Numbered from the stretch's first letter, positions 13,020 through 26,257 are shown. The stretch is DNA of 64,000 bases from Vigna angularis (GCF_016808095.1 NC_068978.1:26857306-26921305); one strand, 5' to 3'. Numbers and translations are program-made. Notes: generated by a model not told the origin, from the letters alone.

Positions 13020-13925
13020 TGATTTTGTGCATAGTTTATGGCCAAATTTTTTTATGATATACAATCTTTCTTCTTTTGTTATGCAAGAAGAGAAAATATA
13101 TGATGATATCGAGTACAACATGGTAATCACATTGATGTGTACTTGGAACCTTTAATCGATGAATTGAAAATTTTTGTGGGAAAGTGTGAAGGTCTTCGAT
13201 TCATATTTTTAAGAAACTTTATTTTTGCATTCAATGTTGTTTTGCACCATAAATAATTTCCCATCATATGGAAATTTGAGTGATTATAGTGTTAAATGTC
13301 ATTCTGCATGTCCAATTTATGAAGAAAAAAAACACTAGTTATCTTCAACTGAAACATTGTTAGAAAACTATGTATACAAAACATCTAAAATTCATTCCTT
13401 GAAATAACCCTTACTATAGATTGAAAAAGAATTTAATGGAAGTCCTGAGGACGATGTTGTGTCGAAACCTCACAATGGTAAAGAAATATACAACCAAGTG
13501 AAAAACATTGATGTTGGGTTCAAAAAACATCAAAGGAAGACCACTAAAAAAAGGTTTGGAAGAAATGATCAATATTCTTTAATCTTCCATATTGGTGTAA
13601 ACTTGATGTATGATATTGTATCAATGTGATTCACGTCGACAAAAATGTATGTGATAATGTCATTGAGACTTTACTAAACGTAAAAGGAAAGACAAAAGAT
13701 GGAGTAAAAGCACAAATATTTGGCTAATATGGACATCCGATCTGAGTTACATCAACAATCAATTGGAAGACGCATTTACTTGCTCTTAGCCTTTCACACT
13801 CTTTCTAAAAAGAAAAAGAAAGTTTTTGTAAGTGTTTAAGTAGTGTAAAGGTTCCATAGGGTTACTCTTCAAATATTAGTAGCCTTGTGATGACAACCTC
13901 CTTAGCTAGGTTAGGGGAAAAACTA
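13020..13925 (+). pseudogene. CACTA TNP2-type transposase, degraded middle fragment
   Basis: With frameshifts and stops the plus strand can be read as pieces of the TNP2 transposase of CACTA/EnSpm elements. In order these are HSLWP..MIYNL, KRKYMMIS, HIDVYLEPLIDELK, NNFPSYGNLSDYS, CKLDV..VIHVDKNVCDN, LLNVKGKTKDGVKA, then SVKVP.GYSSNIS. The order is that of intact TNP2 proteins. At least four disruptions, including stops before HIDVYLEP and after KVP, show that it is dead. The N-terminal half is missing. A similar but oppositely oriented N-terminal fragment lies at 16975-17760. Confidence 0.8.
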
Positions 13926-13929
13926 GAAG

Positions 13930-14845
13930 CACTAGTACAAAAATCACGTACAACGTCGAATATTTTGGGCTTTTAACGATTAATTCGTGAACGACGTCAT
14001 ATCAGGAGACGTTAAATTTACGTCATTTTTTTTAAATTCGACGTCAAATTAACGTCGAATATTGTAAATATATGACGTTAACTTAACGTCGAATTTTGTT
14101 AATATACGACGTTAATCAAGTTTTTTTTGTTTTTTTAAATTAATTGTGATCCTTTTTCGCAACTCTACGATACCTTAAAAGCAGAAAAACAACAAATTTC
14201 AGCTTTTGGTATTTTATAAAGCAAGACTATGAACGTAGTATCAACAACAAAGAACAATAATCAACAACAAATAAGTTCAATCAAATCACATCAACAAACA
14301 AGTTCAACCAAACAACAACAAACAAGTTCAACAAAAAAACAAAAAAAATTTCAACAAATAAGTTATTCAAAACGAAAACGATCACTAACCTTCAAAAGGT
14401 TGGTTTTTGTCGGAATAAAGTGTCGTCACCGGTGACAGAGAAAGAAGAATGCGCCTATGAAAAACAAAAACACAAAAAATAATCGGTCAAAACAAACGAA
14501 AATCATAAATATAATGCATTTGTATCAAATGAAAGAAAGATTACATGTGAATGGTCGTCAAACTTCGTTCGAGAAAAGTTTAAGAAGAGAGAAGAGGGTC
14601 TCATGCGCTGAGATAAAGTGAATGAATTTTCAATCTCCCGCTCAATTTTTTATTGAATTCACAAACCTTTTGACGTCTAATGCTAGGACATTCGACATTT
14701 TATATCCTTTTACGTCGAATTACAATTTCAAACGACGTTTAATAATTGCATTTATTTACAAAAATACCACTGGTCATTTTTAACGTTGGATATTTAGTGG
14801 TTAGACGTTAAACGCATGACGTTATACGCTATTTTTGTACTAGTA
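13930..14845. mobile_element. Non-autonomous CACTA element, 916 bp, TSD AAG
   Basis: The left end begins CACTAGTACAAAAATCACG. The right end, read on the minus strand, begins TACTAGTACAAAAATAGCG, the first base being a G-to-A change in the terminal CACTA. Both ends are flanked by AAG (13927-13929 and 14846-14848). Subterminal zones contain many direct and inverted ACGTTA/GACGT words, the presumed transposase-binding repeats (for example GACGTTAA, CGACGTTAAT). The centre (about 14230-14400) is a low-complexity CAACAAA/TTCAA stretch with no domain. It lies immediately downstream of the TNP2 relic; the relic's reading frame continues on the far side once the element and one AAG are removed. Confidence 0.85.
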
Positions 14846-16974
14846 AAGATGTGCATGGAGAGGGTGTTTCCTTGGATGATAAGTACGAAAATAGAGTGGG
14901 AAAAGGTCCAAGGTTACGTAGCTAGGGCTGAACAAGGTGATATGCTCATGATTTTTGTGTATATGTTGATGGTGAGGTGTTGTTTGATGGCTCCAATGTT
15001 GGTACCATCAATTAGTATCGTCGAGTCGCGCAACAGAATAAAATTACGAAAAGCGTGTTCGGTCAGTTTAAAATGGTTCCTTTAATTTTCTTACAAAAAT
15101 ATTATCGAACAGTTGATGTGTAGAAAATATAAATAGTGTAAGGAGTAGAAAAGTCACACAAATGATTTTTATCCTGGTTCAAATCAAAAGATTCTACATC
15201 CACTCGTTAATCACTATAAATAATGATTAACCTTTTCACTAAAATATTTTTCACAGATTACAATAAGTTGAAATACAAATAAGAACAGAAAGAACCTTCC
15301 TTCGACAAACGAACCGGAAGTGAACTGCTCAGCCAACTTGAAGAGAATCGCTCCGACCTTTGACACACAAAGCGCGAGCTTCTCCTATTCACAAGACTTG
15401 ACAATGAGCACGAACTAGCACTTGAGAACTTTCTCAGACTGCACTGTATTCTCAAAATCGTAAAGTTATTTTTGAAGGATTTGAAAGAGAGTGTATATAT
15501 AGCCTACTGGTCTGAAACTGAAACGACATATTTCAACTGCCAGTGATAATCGATTATTGTAAGTGATAATCGATTATCTGTGAGACTTGGAACAATTTGA
15601 ATATTTACTCTTCAAACCATTCGGCTACCATTCTTCAAATCTTTCTACTGTTCGGCTTGAGCCTTGATCGCCTTCTATCGTTCGGCTCGAGTCCTTATCA
15701 CTTTTTGCTGTTCGACTTGGTTTCTTATAGTTTTCCAACGTTCGGTTTGATTCCTCACTGCCTTCCATCATTCGGTGCTAACTGCTCGGTCTCGGTCATA
15801 CCTCACGTGGTCTCGATCATGCCCTCTGTTGCACGGTCTGAACTATTCGATCCTGATTGCTCGTGTCCTGATTGCTCAGTCCCGACTACTCGGTCTTAGT
15901 CATCATTTGTTAGTGACCGTTCGGTCTTGAACTGTGTTCAGACAATGTTTGTCTTGTGTTCGGCCTTCAACTATTTGTGACCGTTCAGTCTCAGTGATGC
16001 CTCTACTCAGTTGTCAGGTTCAATTCTTTCTACCACTACTTCACCGTCCAACCACTCAGTCTCGTTCATTCCCCACTTAGTCTTGGTCATGCCTTCTATC
16101 GTTCGGTCTTGACTGCTCGGTCCTGGTATCTTCTGTTATACAAAAATGCTTTTAAACTTCATACAACAGGGGTCTTCATATTCTTTTACTTTTGTAACAT
16201 CATCAAAATCATTATCTTCAAGATACCAATGCTCCTCATTGGTAACATCCAAGAGAGGTGAGGCTAACTTAAAGAGGAAGGTGACTAAAGGGGCCTTTAG
16301 GGTTGTTCTAGTCTTGACCTAGGAAGTGTATAACCATAATTTAGCAGCATAACATTACATTAATCCAAGATGAAATACAAGGATGGAGACACCTCTATTT
16401 ATAGGCCAAGGGTGTCTCCTTCTAACCCTAAAAGCATGATCTCCCACCTTTGCTTTCATTAACCAAAAATGAGGCCTTCTAAGGAATGGACAAGTGTCCA
16501 CAAATTCTCTCCAATGATGAAAGGACATATGACTACTCACAAAACACAATCCTCTACATTCTTAGTGTGTCATGTGACCACTACTAAAAGCAAATTCTCT
16601 CCAATGGTGGAGAGAGATGTGACCACTACTAAAAAGAAATCCTCTCCACTCCTAGAGTGTCATATGGCCACTTCTAAAAAGCATATCCTTTCCAATGGAA
16701 GCATGACACATGGCACACACTTTCCACTTGGTTTGAATGTCTAACTTAAGGAAAATCCTATGCTACTTAGGCCTTAATACAAAGCCTTAAACAAACCTAT
16801 ACTACATGGTTGAATACAATGGCCTAGATATCCTACACTACTTTTCAATCCATGCTTCATGATGGCTCCAAAGGTGGACCAATAGGTAGAGTTGATACCA
16901 TCTTCATGGATGGTTTCCACCCTCTTGAAAGTGCTTGAATATCATATACTTTCTCTTCACCAATCCAAGAAATA
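14846..16974. repeat. Mixed retroelement-like non-coding block with TTCGG-rich degenerate tandem repeat
   Basis: No host gene is seen. At 15545-15582 two copies of GTGATAATCGATTAT lie close together; this palindromic word is common in legume LTR elements. From about 15610 to 16130 a run of degenerate ~20-25-bp repeats contains TTCGGCTTGA / TTCGGTCTTGA / CTCGGTCTCGGTCAT variants. Between 16200 and 16970 the sequence holds another degenerate repeat (CACTACTAAAA..AATCCTCTCCA near 16500-16690). LTR ends were not identified. The translated frames in this block are by-products of the repeats. Confidence 0.45.
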
Positions 16975-17760
16975 AGTTGTAAATTATCAATATTATGGGC
17001 CAACAATGGTGGTTAGTACTTAAATTACCAAATGGATTAATTCTATTAATAGCTAAACCAAACTAAACATTTCTACATTACTGACCAAATTGGGAGAATT
17101 CATGATCAATATTTTTCCAATACATTGAATCAGCTAGATGACGAAGCAGTCCATCAGTTGTTCTCTTATCTACATTCTATCTAAGGTTTTTAGAGCCTTT
17201 TAGATTCGCAAAAAAAAAAAAACGCTTAAGGCTAGAAATGGTTGGAAGGTACAAAACTAGTTTCAAAGATAAGCCTTCCTTTTCTATCTGATTATTATCT
17301 TCACTATTGTTTTTTTGGCTTGTATTATGATAATCCACATTTGAGACATTTTTTCAAACCTTCGAATTGTTTCCTGCATAATATGCAATTATTTGGACAT
17401 GTATGTATTCTTTTATACTCCATATCCATCATATAAAGAATTTTCTAGGCATCATAATTACGAGTGGATAGTGTATTTCCCTTTGAAAGCATTTTATTCA
17501 ACAACGCCAATAATTTGGTGAAACTTTTATCGGTCCATCCATTGGTGGCCTTCAAATTCATGAGCCTTAACACTGTTGAAAATCGTATGAACTTAGTTGA
17601 ACCGACATACAACGAAATCTCCGCATTAGTGGACATTGTCTCATACACATGCGTTTGGGCAAAAACTTCTATGCCAACATCACATATCATGTCCTCTAAT
17701 TTATCTTCTTTTAGTCGATCTTCCATGGTGGAATCAACATGTTCAGTTCAAGAGACAATT
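16975..17760 (-). pseudogene. CACTA TNP2-type transposase, N-terminal half fragment
   Basis: Read on the minus strand this is the N-terminal part of a TNP2 transposase. It starts with MEDRLKEDKLEDMI at 17726 and passes STKFIRFSTVLRLMNLKA, NGWTDKSFTKLLALL and LRHLADS.YWKNIDHEF. It ends with INPFGNLST and WPIILIIYNL near 16980. The first 93 codons are open (17445-17726); below that there are stops and frame changes, so it is a relic. It overlaps the plus-strand fragment at 13020 only in the WP..YNL segment, so the two are separate copies or a rearranged pair. Confidence 0.8.
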
Positions 17761-18337
17761 GGAAAGTCTATTAATTCTTTGTGTCATGTCCATGTTGTAT
17801 AACATCAAAGAAAATCATCACAGATAAGGTATTCCCTAATTTTAATTACATTCAACTTTCTACCATTCAAATAGTTGCATAATTAAGGACATCTAAACTT
17901 CACTTCATCATCATTTCTACCCTCATTACATTGTGCAAATTGTATAAATTTTTCTACTCCTCTCTCGTACTCAACATTGATGCATGGTGAATTCATCTAA
18001 TCCTTATACATACATATATATACCTCAATCGTTTTTGTACTCAAGATTTGATCCTATACCATTTAAAAAAATTCATTTTCTTTAATTTATTATACATATC
18101 AATTTTAAACAATATATTTTAAATTTCACAAAATTTTGCTAATATATCTCGTTGATCTTCAGGTTATGAGAGTGTAAAAATAACTTTAAGAAAGGTAATT
18201 AACACAAATTAAGAAAAGCCAATAATTTCATCCTCTAAGCTAAAAATTAAGAATTAAAAACTTAAATTGACCCAAAATAATGCAATAGACAAGGTAGAAG
18301 TCACAATTGGGACTTATCATACACCTAAAATTAAATG
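17761..18337. other. AT-rich DNA left of the LTR array
   Basis: No gene or clear repeat is seen, apart from sequence that should once have been the 5' part of the adjacent TNP2 copy. The segment ends in AAATG followed by CATTT, which is the left target duplication of the retroelement array. Confidence 0.5.
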
Positions 18338-19219
18338 CATTTTGTAACACCCCAAAATATAAAACATCTCACACCCAAATTTATTTCATTAATAAAGAAA
18401 ACATCATACAATATTACAATCCTCCTTTTAGGAGTAACATAGTTCACACTAGAAATACATTATATTTTCACACAAAAATAAAACACTCTTAATTTTATTT
18501 TATTTTTTTCTTCTTCTTAAAATATTCTTCATTTTTCTGCTGCTTCCTCCTTCACTTGAATTGGTTCAGACGTCGTTCCCTCATCTGCTCTCGTATAATA
18601 AAAACATTATACGATCATCGCAAAAATAAGATTTTTCCGGCACAAACAAACAAGTAAGGGTGAGCTACCATGCACAATTCAAAGAAAATCATGACACTAT
18701 TAATATACATAATACATTCACCAAAAATTCTTATAAGATGCAATTATCATACTAGACTCTATTATCCGGATATAATGTTGATGGAAGTCTCGGGTGGTCA
18801 TGCACTTGTGGTGATTTCAACAACAAAAAATTTTGGCCAAATATAATATATCACATCACCCACAAGGTTAATCCATTAATGTCTATAAACATAGACTAGG
18901 ACCTCCTACTACTCTCACCACATAACACATCCTTCTCTAATTGAGACTGGAAAATTATTAGAGTTTTAGGATCACCACCAACAACAGGACCCTCAACATC
19001 AACATATACACTAATACCATGCCAATTTAGAGTCTCTCCCCGAGACTCATACTATATTTCAAATGAATAATTTCCTATCAAACAACACAATAAACATTCA
19101 TAATAGAATTCATACAAGATAATTATAAACAATTAACAATAATAAAATATCACTATAAATGGTCATATAAGAATACAATATTTGACAATCATAAAAATAA
19201 TCTTAATATAAAAATTCAT

Positions 19220-19870
19220 GGGGAAACAAGAAGTTGAATCTGGCAGAGCCGGTTAGACAACTTCTAATCCATCCAAAAATACAATATAATTAAATAACAA
19301 GAACAATAACATGTCTGGGGAAATAAGAAGTTGAATCTGGCAGAGCTGGTTAGACAACTTCTAATCCTTCCAAAAATGCAATAAAATAAATCAGTAAAGC
19401 AATAAATAGTTTGGGGAAACAAGAAATTGAATCTGGCAGAGCCGGTTAGACAATTTCTAATCCTTCCAAAATACAATAAAAATAAATAAGGAAAACAGTA
19501 AAATGTTTGGGGAAATAAGAAATTGAATCTGGCAGAGCCGGTTAGACAATTTCTAATCCTTCCAAAATACAATAAAAATAAATAAGTAAAACAGTAAAAT
19601 GTTTGGGGAAACAAGAAGTTGAATCTGGCAGAGCCGGTTAGACAACTTCTAATCCATCCAAAAATACAATAAAAATAAATAAGTAAAACAGTAAAATGTT
19701 TGGGGAAACAAGAAATTGAATCTGGCAGAGCCGGTTAGACAATTTCTAATCCTTCCAAAATACAATAAAAATAAATAAGGAAAATAGTAAAATGTTTGGG
19801 GAAACAAGAAATTGAATCTGGCAGAGCCGGTTAGACAATTTCTAATCCTTCCAAAATACAAAAATAAACA
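19220..19870. repeat. ~96-bp minisatellite, 7 units, hairpin in each
   Basis: Each unit starts GGGGAAACAAGAA and contains an 8-bp inverted repeat flanking TCTGGCAGAGCCGG. Two arm types occur: AGAAGTTG with CAACTTCT (units 1, 2, 5) and AGAAATTG with CAATTTCT (units 3, 4, 6, 7). A smaller inner stem GGC-AGA-GCC is also present. The period is close to a multiple of three, which keeps a spurious minus-strand reading frame open. Confidence 0.85.
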
Positions 19871-20227
19871 ACTAATAACATACACATGGCATAACATAAT
19901 CAACATCACATTTTACAACTATCACACTTGGATATCAACACAAAAGCATACTCTCATTTAAAATTCAAGATCATACAGAAACAAAATACTCCATATTCAA
20001 GATTTAAGATCAGACAAAAGCAAAATAAAGCATATTCAAGACTCAAGATAATATAAAAGGAATACTCAGAGTTAGCTCCCCTTACCTCTATTCCAGACTT
20101 AGTTTCCTCTTCTCAAATCGTTCTCCGGAAACTTCCAGAATTTCCTCTCTTCAACTAGAATTTCCTCCAACTCTCTTCTCTCACAATTTCTCTAGAATTT
20201 TGGTGTAAATTTTCAGCATCCCCCCTT

Positions 20228-20241
20228 GGCTATTTATAGCC
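20228..20241 (-). promoter_or_regulatory. LTR TATA box (copy 1)
   Basis: The minus strand reads GGCTATAAATAGCC, a strong plant TATA box set in a short palindrome and followed by a G-rich stretch (AAGGGGGGATGC). It would start transcription leftward, toward the minisatellite and the next leader. Identical copies lie at 24328-24341, 28432-28445 and 31865-31878. Confidence 0.7.
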
Positions 20242-20446
20242 AAAAACATTTTACTATTCATTTTTACTATTCATTTTTACTATTCACTTTTACTATTCAT
20301 TTTTACTATTCAAAAATTATTTTTTATTCACCATTCTTATCTCTGACTCATTAATTCTACGTGGATTGTTTTCTTCCACAATTTATTTTAATATTTTTTT
20401 TAACTATTTACTATTTACTATTCACTATTCACTATTCACTATTCAC

Positions 20447-22157
20447 AAAACCATTGTGCCAAGTATCCCTTCCCACCACTCTATTCAATAGTTTCAATGA
20501 TAAGTATTAAATCGTGCCCCTTCCCATCACTTTATTCAAGAGCTTCCCCATGCAAGTACACTTTCAAATCATTTAAACATGTTACTTCCCACCACTCAAC
20601 TAGAGAGATTATCAGGGTAATTCCCACCACTCAAAAAGCTTATCAGGGCAACTCCCACCTCTCATCTAGTGAGTTTATCAGGGCCATCACCCAAACGCAA
20701 CATCAATTATAACGTGCTTCTCGAGATCAAAACCATATCCCAAGGATATTTAGTGTTAACCAAATCTCAAATTTTTATCTTATGCAAACTAAAAGTAAGT
20801 ATAAACAAGTTTACTCACACATGCATCACTGGTTAGAGATCAAGGTGAGACATATAAATCTTTACCCATCCTTTACATCACCATTGAGGTTTGAATATTA
20901 CCATATAACTATACCTGAAGAAAACTACTCTAACACAACCTATAACTTGTTAATTATTCCAAATTCTCTATAATCACATCAGTTTTGTAACCCTTCTTTT
21001 TATCTATTTCCAAACTCTTCTTCTTCCTTATCTTGCCATGTTCATAATAATATTAATTCAACCTACACTACCTCTACTAACTTTAATATTCCAAAAATCA
21101 ATAAGGTTTACAACCATTATACCATAAATCATGACCATTTAATCCTCTCATAAAAATACTAAAAATTTGCATAAGCCAAAAGCCAAAAATTTTCGTACCT
21201 GGATTTTCTCCGCTGCTCACCATACCAAAATCTCATACTCTTAAATCTAATCTCCAATACATTTACAAAAAAAAAATCTAACAATCTCCTTTTAATCATC
21301 CATTTAGCTTAGAATCCTTTCAATACTTTATTCTTTTCTAAAGACATCATGTTCTTTCAACTTATAACTTTCTCCTCCTATTAAACTTTCTCTTAATCCC
21401 CTTTGCGCCTTATACAACTTCTCATCTACTCTTCTTCATTTAATATTTGATTTATCCTTAATCTACTTCAGTATTCCTATCCCTTTTTTTTTTAGCTTTA
21501 TCTTCAAATCTTCCACCATTTTCTTTCTTCCAATCTTCAAGCATCACCTATAAGAAGAGATAAGTTGATTTATCAAACCTTGCCACACTAATGTTTACCC
21601 CAAAACTCCTCTCATTTAAACCTTTGAACTAAACTTTTTTTTTGTACAACCATTGATATCTAATCCTCTTGCTCGGTTCTTGAAACACTTCCAAATAAAA
21701 ACGATGATTCTATACTTCAAGACCAAAACTCCGATGTTTTGACTTCTAAGCTCTAACACACCATATCTACCTATCTTCGAGAAAAAGAAAAACTTGTCTC
21801 AAAAGGTTTTGTTTAAATCTAATAAAGGTATACAGGTCAAGTGATCCTTGAATCTGTAACTCTTTACCACTTATAAAGCACACAACACAAAAAGAACTCA
21901 AATCATAACTCTCCCGTTCCAAAACCTTAAGAATTAAGAAAGGAAATTCGTCTCTGATAAAGTCATGAGTGTGCACCCTCATTACTCTTATCAAGACGTT
22001 TTTCCGTTGTTAAAACCTTAAGTGGGTTGCACTCACTCTACGATTTAAACTTAAGAAACACATGACAAATCATGTCACTTAGCCCTCTTCACTGAAAGGA
22101 AACTTAAACGTACAACCCGCAGGTCATTTTAAGGACGAACTGCTCTGATACCACTAA
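20447..22157 (-). other. Retroelement leader / internal remnant 1 with primer-binding site
   Basis: On the minus strand this begins right after LTR copy 2 with a 4-nt spacer and TGGTATCAGAGC (22153-22142), the initiator-Met tRNA primer-binding site, then AGTTCGTCC. The remaining ~1.7 kb has no gag-pol domain. A 75-codon minus frame (21767-21994) and two plus frames show nothing recognisable. Near 20590-20690 short words such as TTATCAGGG and TCCCACCACTC recur. Its far end joins the truncated LTR at ACTATTCAC, the presumed deletion junction. Confidence 0.75.
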
Positions 22158-24546
22158 TGTAACACCCCAAAATATAAAACATCTCACACCCAAATTTATT
22201 TCATTAATAAAGAAAACATCATACAATATTACAATCCTCCTTTTAGGAGTAACATAGTTCACACTAGAAATACATTATATTTTCACACAAAAATAAAACA
22301 CTCTTAATTTTATTTTATTTTTTTCTTCTTCTTAAAATATTCTTCATTTTTCTGCTGCTTCCTCCTTCACTTGAATTGGTTCAGACGTCGTTCCCTCATC
22401 TGCTCCCGTATAACAAAAACATTATACGATCATCGCAAAAATAAGATTTTTCCGGCACAAACAAACAAGTAAGGGTGAGCTACCATGCACAATTCAAAGA
22501 AAATCATGACACTATTAATATACATAATACATTCACCAAAAATTCTTGTAAGATGCAATTATCATACTAGACTCTATTATCCGGATATAATGTTGATGGA
22601 AGTCTCGGGTGGTCATGCACTTGTGGTGATTTCAACAACAAAAAATTTTGGCCAAATATAATATATCACATCACCCACAAGGTTAATCCATTAATGTCTA
22701 TAAACATAGACTAGGACCTCCTACTACTCTCACCACATAACACATCCTTCTCTAATTGAGACTGGAAAATTATTAGAGTTTTAGGATCACCACCAACAAC
22801 AGGACCCTCAACATCAACATATACACTAATACCATGCCAATTTAGAGTCTCTCCCCGAGACTCATACTATATTTCAAATGAATAATTTCCTATCAAACAA
22901 CACAATAAACATTCATAATAGAATTCATACAAGATAATTATAAACAATTAACAATAATAAAATATCACTATAAATGGTCATATAAGAATACAATATTTGA
23001 CAATCATAAAAATAATCTTAATATAAAAATTCATGGGGAAACAAGAAGTTGAATCTGGCAGAGCCGGTTAGACAACTTCTAATCCATCCAAAAATACAAT
23101 ATAATTAAATAACAAGAACAATAACATGTCTGGGGAAATAAGAAGTTGAATCTGGCAGAGCTGGTTAGACAACTTCTAATCCTTCCAAAAATGCAATAAA
23201 ATAAATAAGTAAAGCAATAAATAGTTTGGGGAAACAAGAAATTGAATCTGGCAGAGCCGGTTAGACAATTTCTAATCCTTCCAAAATACAATAAAAATAA
23301 ATAAGGAAAACAGTAAAATGTTTGGGGAAATAAGAAATTGAATCTGGCAGAGCCGGTTAGACAATTTCTAATCCTTCCAAAATACAATAAAAATAAATAA
23401 GTAAAACAGTAAAATGTTTGGGGAAACAAGAAGTTGAATCTGGCAGAGCCGGTTAGACAACTTCTAATCCATCCAAAAATACAATAAAAATAAGTAAAAC
23501 AGTAAAATGTTTGGGGAAACAAGAAATTGAATCTGGCAGAGCCGGTTAGACAATTTCTAATCCTTCCAAAATACAATAAAAATAAATAAGGAAAACAGTA
23601 AAATGTTTGGGGAAATAAGAAATTGAATCTGGCAGAGCCGGTTAGACAATTTCTAATCCTTCCAAAATACAATAAAAATAAATAAGTAAAACAGTAAAAT
23701 GTTTGGGGAAACAAGAAGTTGAATCTGGCAGAGCCGGTTAGACAACTTCTAATCCATCCAAAAATACAATAAAAATAAATAAGTAAAACAGTAAAATGTT
23801 TGGGGAAACAAGAAATTGAATCTGGCAGAGCCGGTTAGACAATTTCTAATCCTTCCAAAATACAATAAAAATAAATAAGGAAAATAGTAAAATGTTTGGG
23901 GAAACAAGAAATTGAATCTGGCAGAGCCGGTTAGACAATTTCTAATCCTTCCAAAATACAAAAATAAACAACTAATAACATACACATGGCATAACATAAT
24001 CAACATCACATTTTACAACTATCACACTTGGATATCAACACAAAAGCATACTCTCATTTAAAATTCAAGATCATACAGAAACAAAATACTCCATATTCAA
24101 GATTTAAGATCAGACAAAAGCAAAATAAAGCATATTCAAGACTCAAGATAATATAAAAGGAATACTCAGAGTTAGCTCCCCTTACCTCTATTCCAGACTT
24201 AGTTTCCTCTTCTCAAATCGTTCTCCGGAAACTTCCAGAATTTCCTCTCTTCAACTAGAATTTCCTCCAACTCTCTTCTCTCACAATTTCTCTAGAATTT
24301 TGGTGTAAATTTTCAGCATCCCCCCTTGGCTATTTATAGCCAAAAACATTTTACTATTCATTTTTACTATTCATTTTTACTATTCACTTTTACTATTCAT
24401 TTTTACTATTCAAAAATTATTTTTTATTCACCATTCTTATCTCTGACTCATTAATTCTACGTGGATTGTTTTCTTCCACAATTTATTTTAATATTTTTTT
24501 TAACTATTTACTATTTACTATTCACTATTCACTATTCACTATTCAC
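22158..24546 (-). repeat. LTR copy 2 (10 minisatellite units)
   Basis: Nearly identical to copy 1 but 285 bp longer, which is three minisatellite units. The minisatellite runs from about 23035 to 23970 with ten units. One unit near 23485 lacks a 4-bp AAAT/AATA stretch seen elsewhere. The junction to the leader is the same as in copy 1. Confidence 0.85.
23035..23970. repeat. ~96-bp minisatellite, 10 units
   Basis: Same unit as in LTR copy 1. Units 1, 2, 5 and 8 carry the AGAAGTTG/CAACTTCT arms and the rest AGAAATTG/CAATTTCT. The order indicates duplication of a three-unit block relative to copy 1. The 211-codon minus frame across it (23079-23714) is a repeat artefact. Confidence 0.85.
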
Positions 24547-26257
24547 AAAACCATTGTGCCAAGTATCCCTTCCCACCACTCTATTCAATAGTTTCAATGA
24601 TAAGTATTAAATCGTGCCCCTTCCCATCACTTTATTCAAGAGCTTCCCCATGCAAGTACACTTTCAAATCATTTAAACATGTTACTTCCCACCACTCAAC
24701 TAGAGAGATTATCAGGGTAATTCCCACCACTCAAAAAGCTTATCAGGGCAACTCCCACCTCTCATCTAGTGAGTTTATCAGGGCCATCACCCAAACGCAA
24801 CATCAATTATAACGTGCTTCTCGAGATCAAAACCATATCCCAAGGATATTTAGTGTTAACCAAATCTCAAATTTTTATCTTATGCAAACTAAAAGTAAGT
24901 ATAAACAAGTTTACTCACACATGCATCACTGGTTAGAGATCAAGGTGAGACATATAAATCTTTACCCATCCTTTACATCACCATTGAGGTTTGAATATTA
25001 CCATATAACTATACCTGAAGAAAACTACTCTAACACAACCTATAACTTGTTAATTATTCCAAATTCTCTATAATCACATCAGTTTTGTAACCCTTCTTTT
25101 TATCTATTTCCAAACTCTTCTTCTTCCTTATCTTGCCATGTTCATAATAATATTAATTCAACCTACACTACCTCTACTAACTTTAATATTCCAAAAATCA
25201 ATAAGGTTTACAACCATTATACCATAAATCATGACCATTTAATCCTCTCATAAAAATACTAAAAATTTGCATAAGCCAAAAGCCAAAAATTTTCGTACCT
25301 GGATTTTCTCCGCTGCTCACCATACCAAAATCTCATACTCTTAAATCTAATCTCCAATACATTTACAAAAAAAAAATCTAACAATCTCCTTTTAATCATC
25401 CATTTAGCTTAGAATCCTTTCAATACTTTATTCTTTTCTAAAGACATCATGTTCTTTCAACTTATAACTTTCTCCTCCTATTAAACTTTCTCTTAATCCC
25501 CTTTGCGCCTTATACAACTTCTCATCTACTCTTCTTCATTTAATATTTGATTTATCCTTAATCTACTTCAGTATTCCTATCCCTTTTTTTTTTAGCTTTA
25601 TCTTCAAATCTTCCACCATTTTCTTTCTTCCAATCTTCAAGCATCACCTATAAGAAGAGATAAGTTGATTTATCAAACCTTGCCACACTAATGTTTACCC
25701 CAAAACTCCTCTCATTTAAACCTTTGAACTAAACTTTTTTTTTGTACAACCATTGATATCTAATCCTCTTGCTCGGTTCTTGAAACACTTCCAAATAAAA
25801 ACGATGATTCTATACTTCAAGACCAAAACTCCGATGTTTTGACTTCTAAGCTCTAACACACCATATCTACCTATCTTCGAGAAAAAGAAAAACTTGTCTC
25901 AAAAGGTTTTGTTTAAATCTAATAAAGGTATACAGGTCAAGTGATCCTTGAATCTGTAACTCTTTACCACTTATAAAGCACACAACACAAAAAGAACTCA
26001 AATCATAACTCTCCCGTTCCAAAACCTTAAGAATTAAGAAAGGAAATTCGTCTCTGATAAAGTCATGAGTGTGCACCCTCATTACTCTTATCAAGACGTT
26101 TTTCCGTTGTTAAAACCTTAAGTGGGTTGCACTCACTCTACGATTTAAACTTAAGAAACACATGACAAATCATGTCACTTAGCCCTCTTCACTGAAAGGA
26201 AACTTAAACGTACAACCCGCAGGTCATTTTAAGGACGAACTGCTCTGATACCACTAA
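24547..26257 (-). other. Retroelement leader 2 with primer-binding site
   Basis: Essentially identical to leader 1. The primer-binding site (minus TGGTATCAGAGC) is at 26253-26242, four bases from LTR copy 3. No coding domain is seen. Confidence 0.75.

Larger units (their letters stand above)
18343..20446 (-). repeat. LTR copy 1 (3'-most, 5'-shortened; 7 minisatellite units)
   Basis: This is the leftmost LTR of the array. It ends at the outer boundary TGTAACACC next to the CATTT duplication. At its other end it stops within a run of ACTATTC repeats and joins leader sequence (AAAACCATTGTGCC, from 20447). The first ~300 bases of a complete LTR (minus-strand sense), present only in the rightmost copy, are missing. 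It contains the 96-bp minisatellite (about 19220-19870), a minus-strand TATA box, and short TTTTTACTATTCA and CTATTCA arrays at 20250-20310 and 20404-20446. Confidence 0.85.

Noticed and set aside
13020..17760. A single TNP2 gene split by an inversion of 13.0-17.0 kb
   Set aside because: The two fragments, on opposite strands, nearly complement each other, but both contain the WP..YNL segment. They overlap and differ in sequence, so two separate copies fit better.
20497..20973. Short plus frames repeated in each leader (71 and 63 codons)
   Set aside because: Identical only because the leader is repeated; they run antisense to the element and have no domain. The 75-codon minus frame near the primer-binding site was rejected for the same lack of domain content.
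23079..23714. 211-codon minus-strand frame with a 32-residue repeat (also shorter versions at 19264, 19649, 27230, 27564, 31286)
   Set aside because: It is the 96-bp LTR minisatellite read through; the period is a multiple of three so the frame stays open by construction. No domain, and the copies begin and end inside the repeat.
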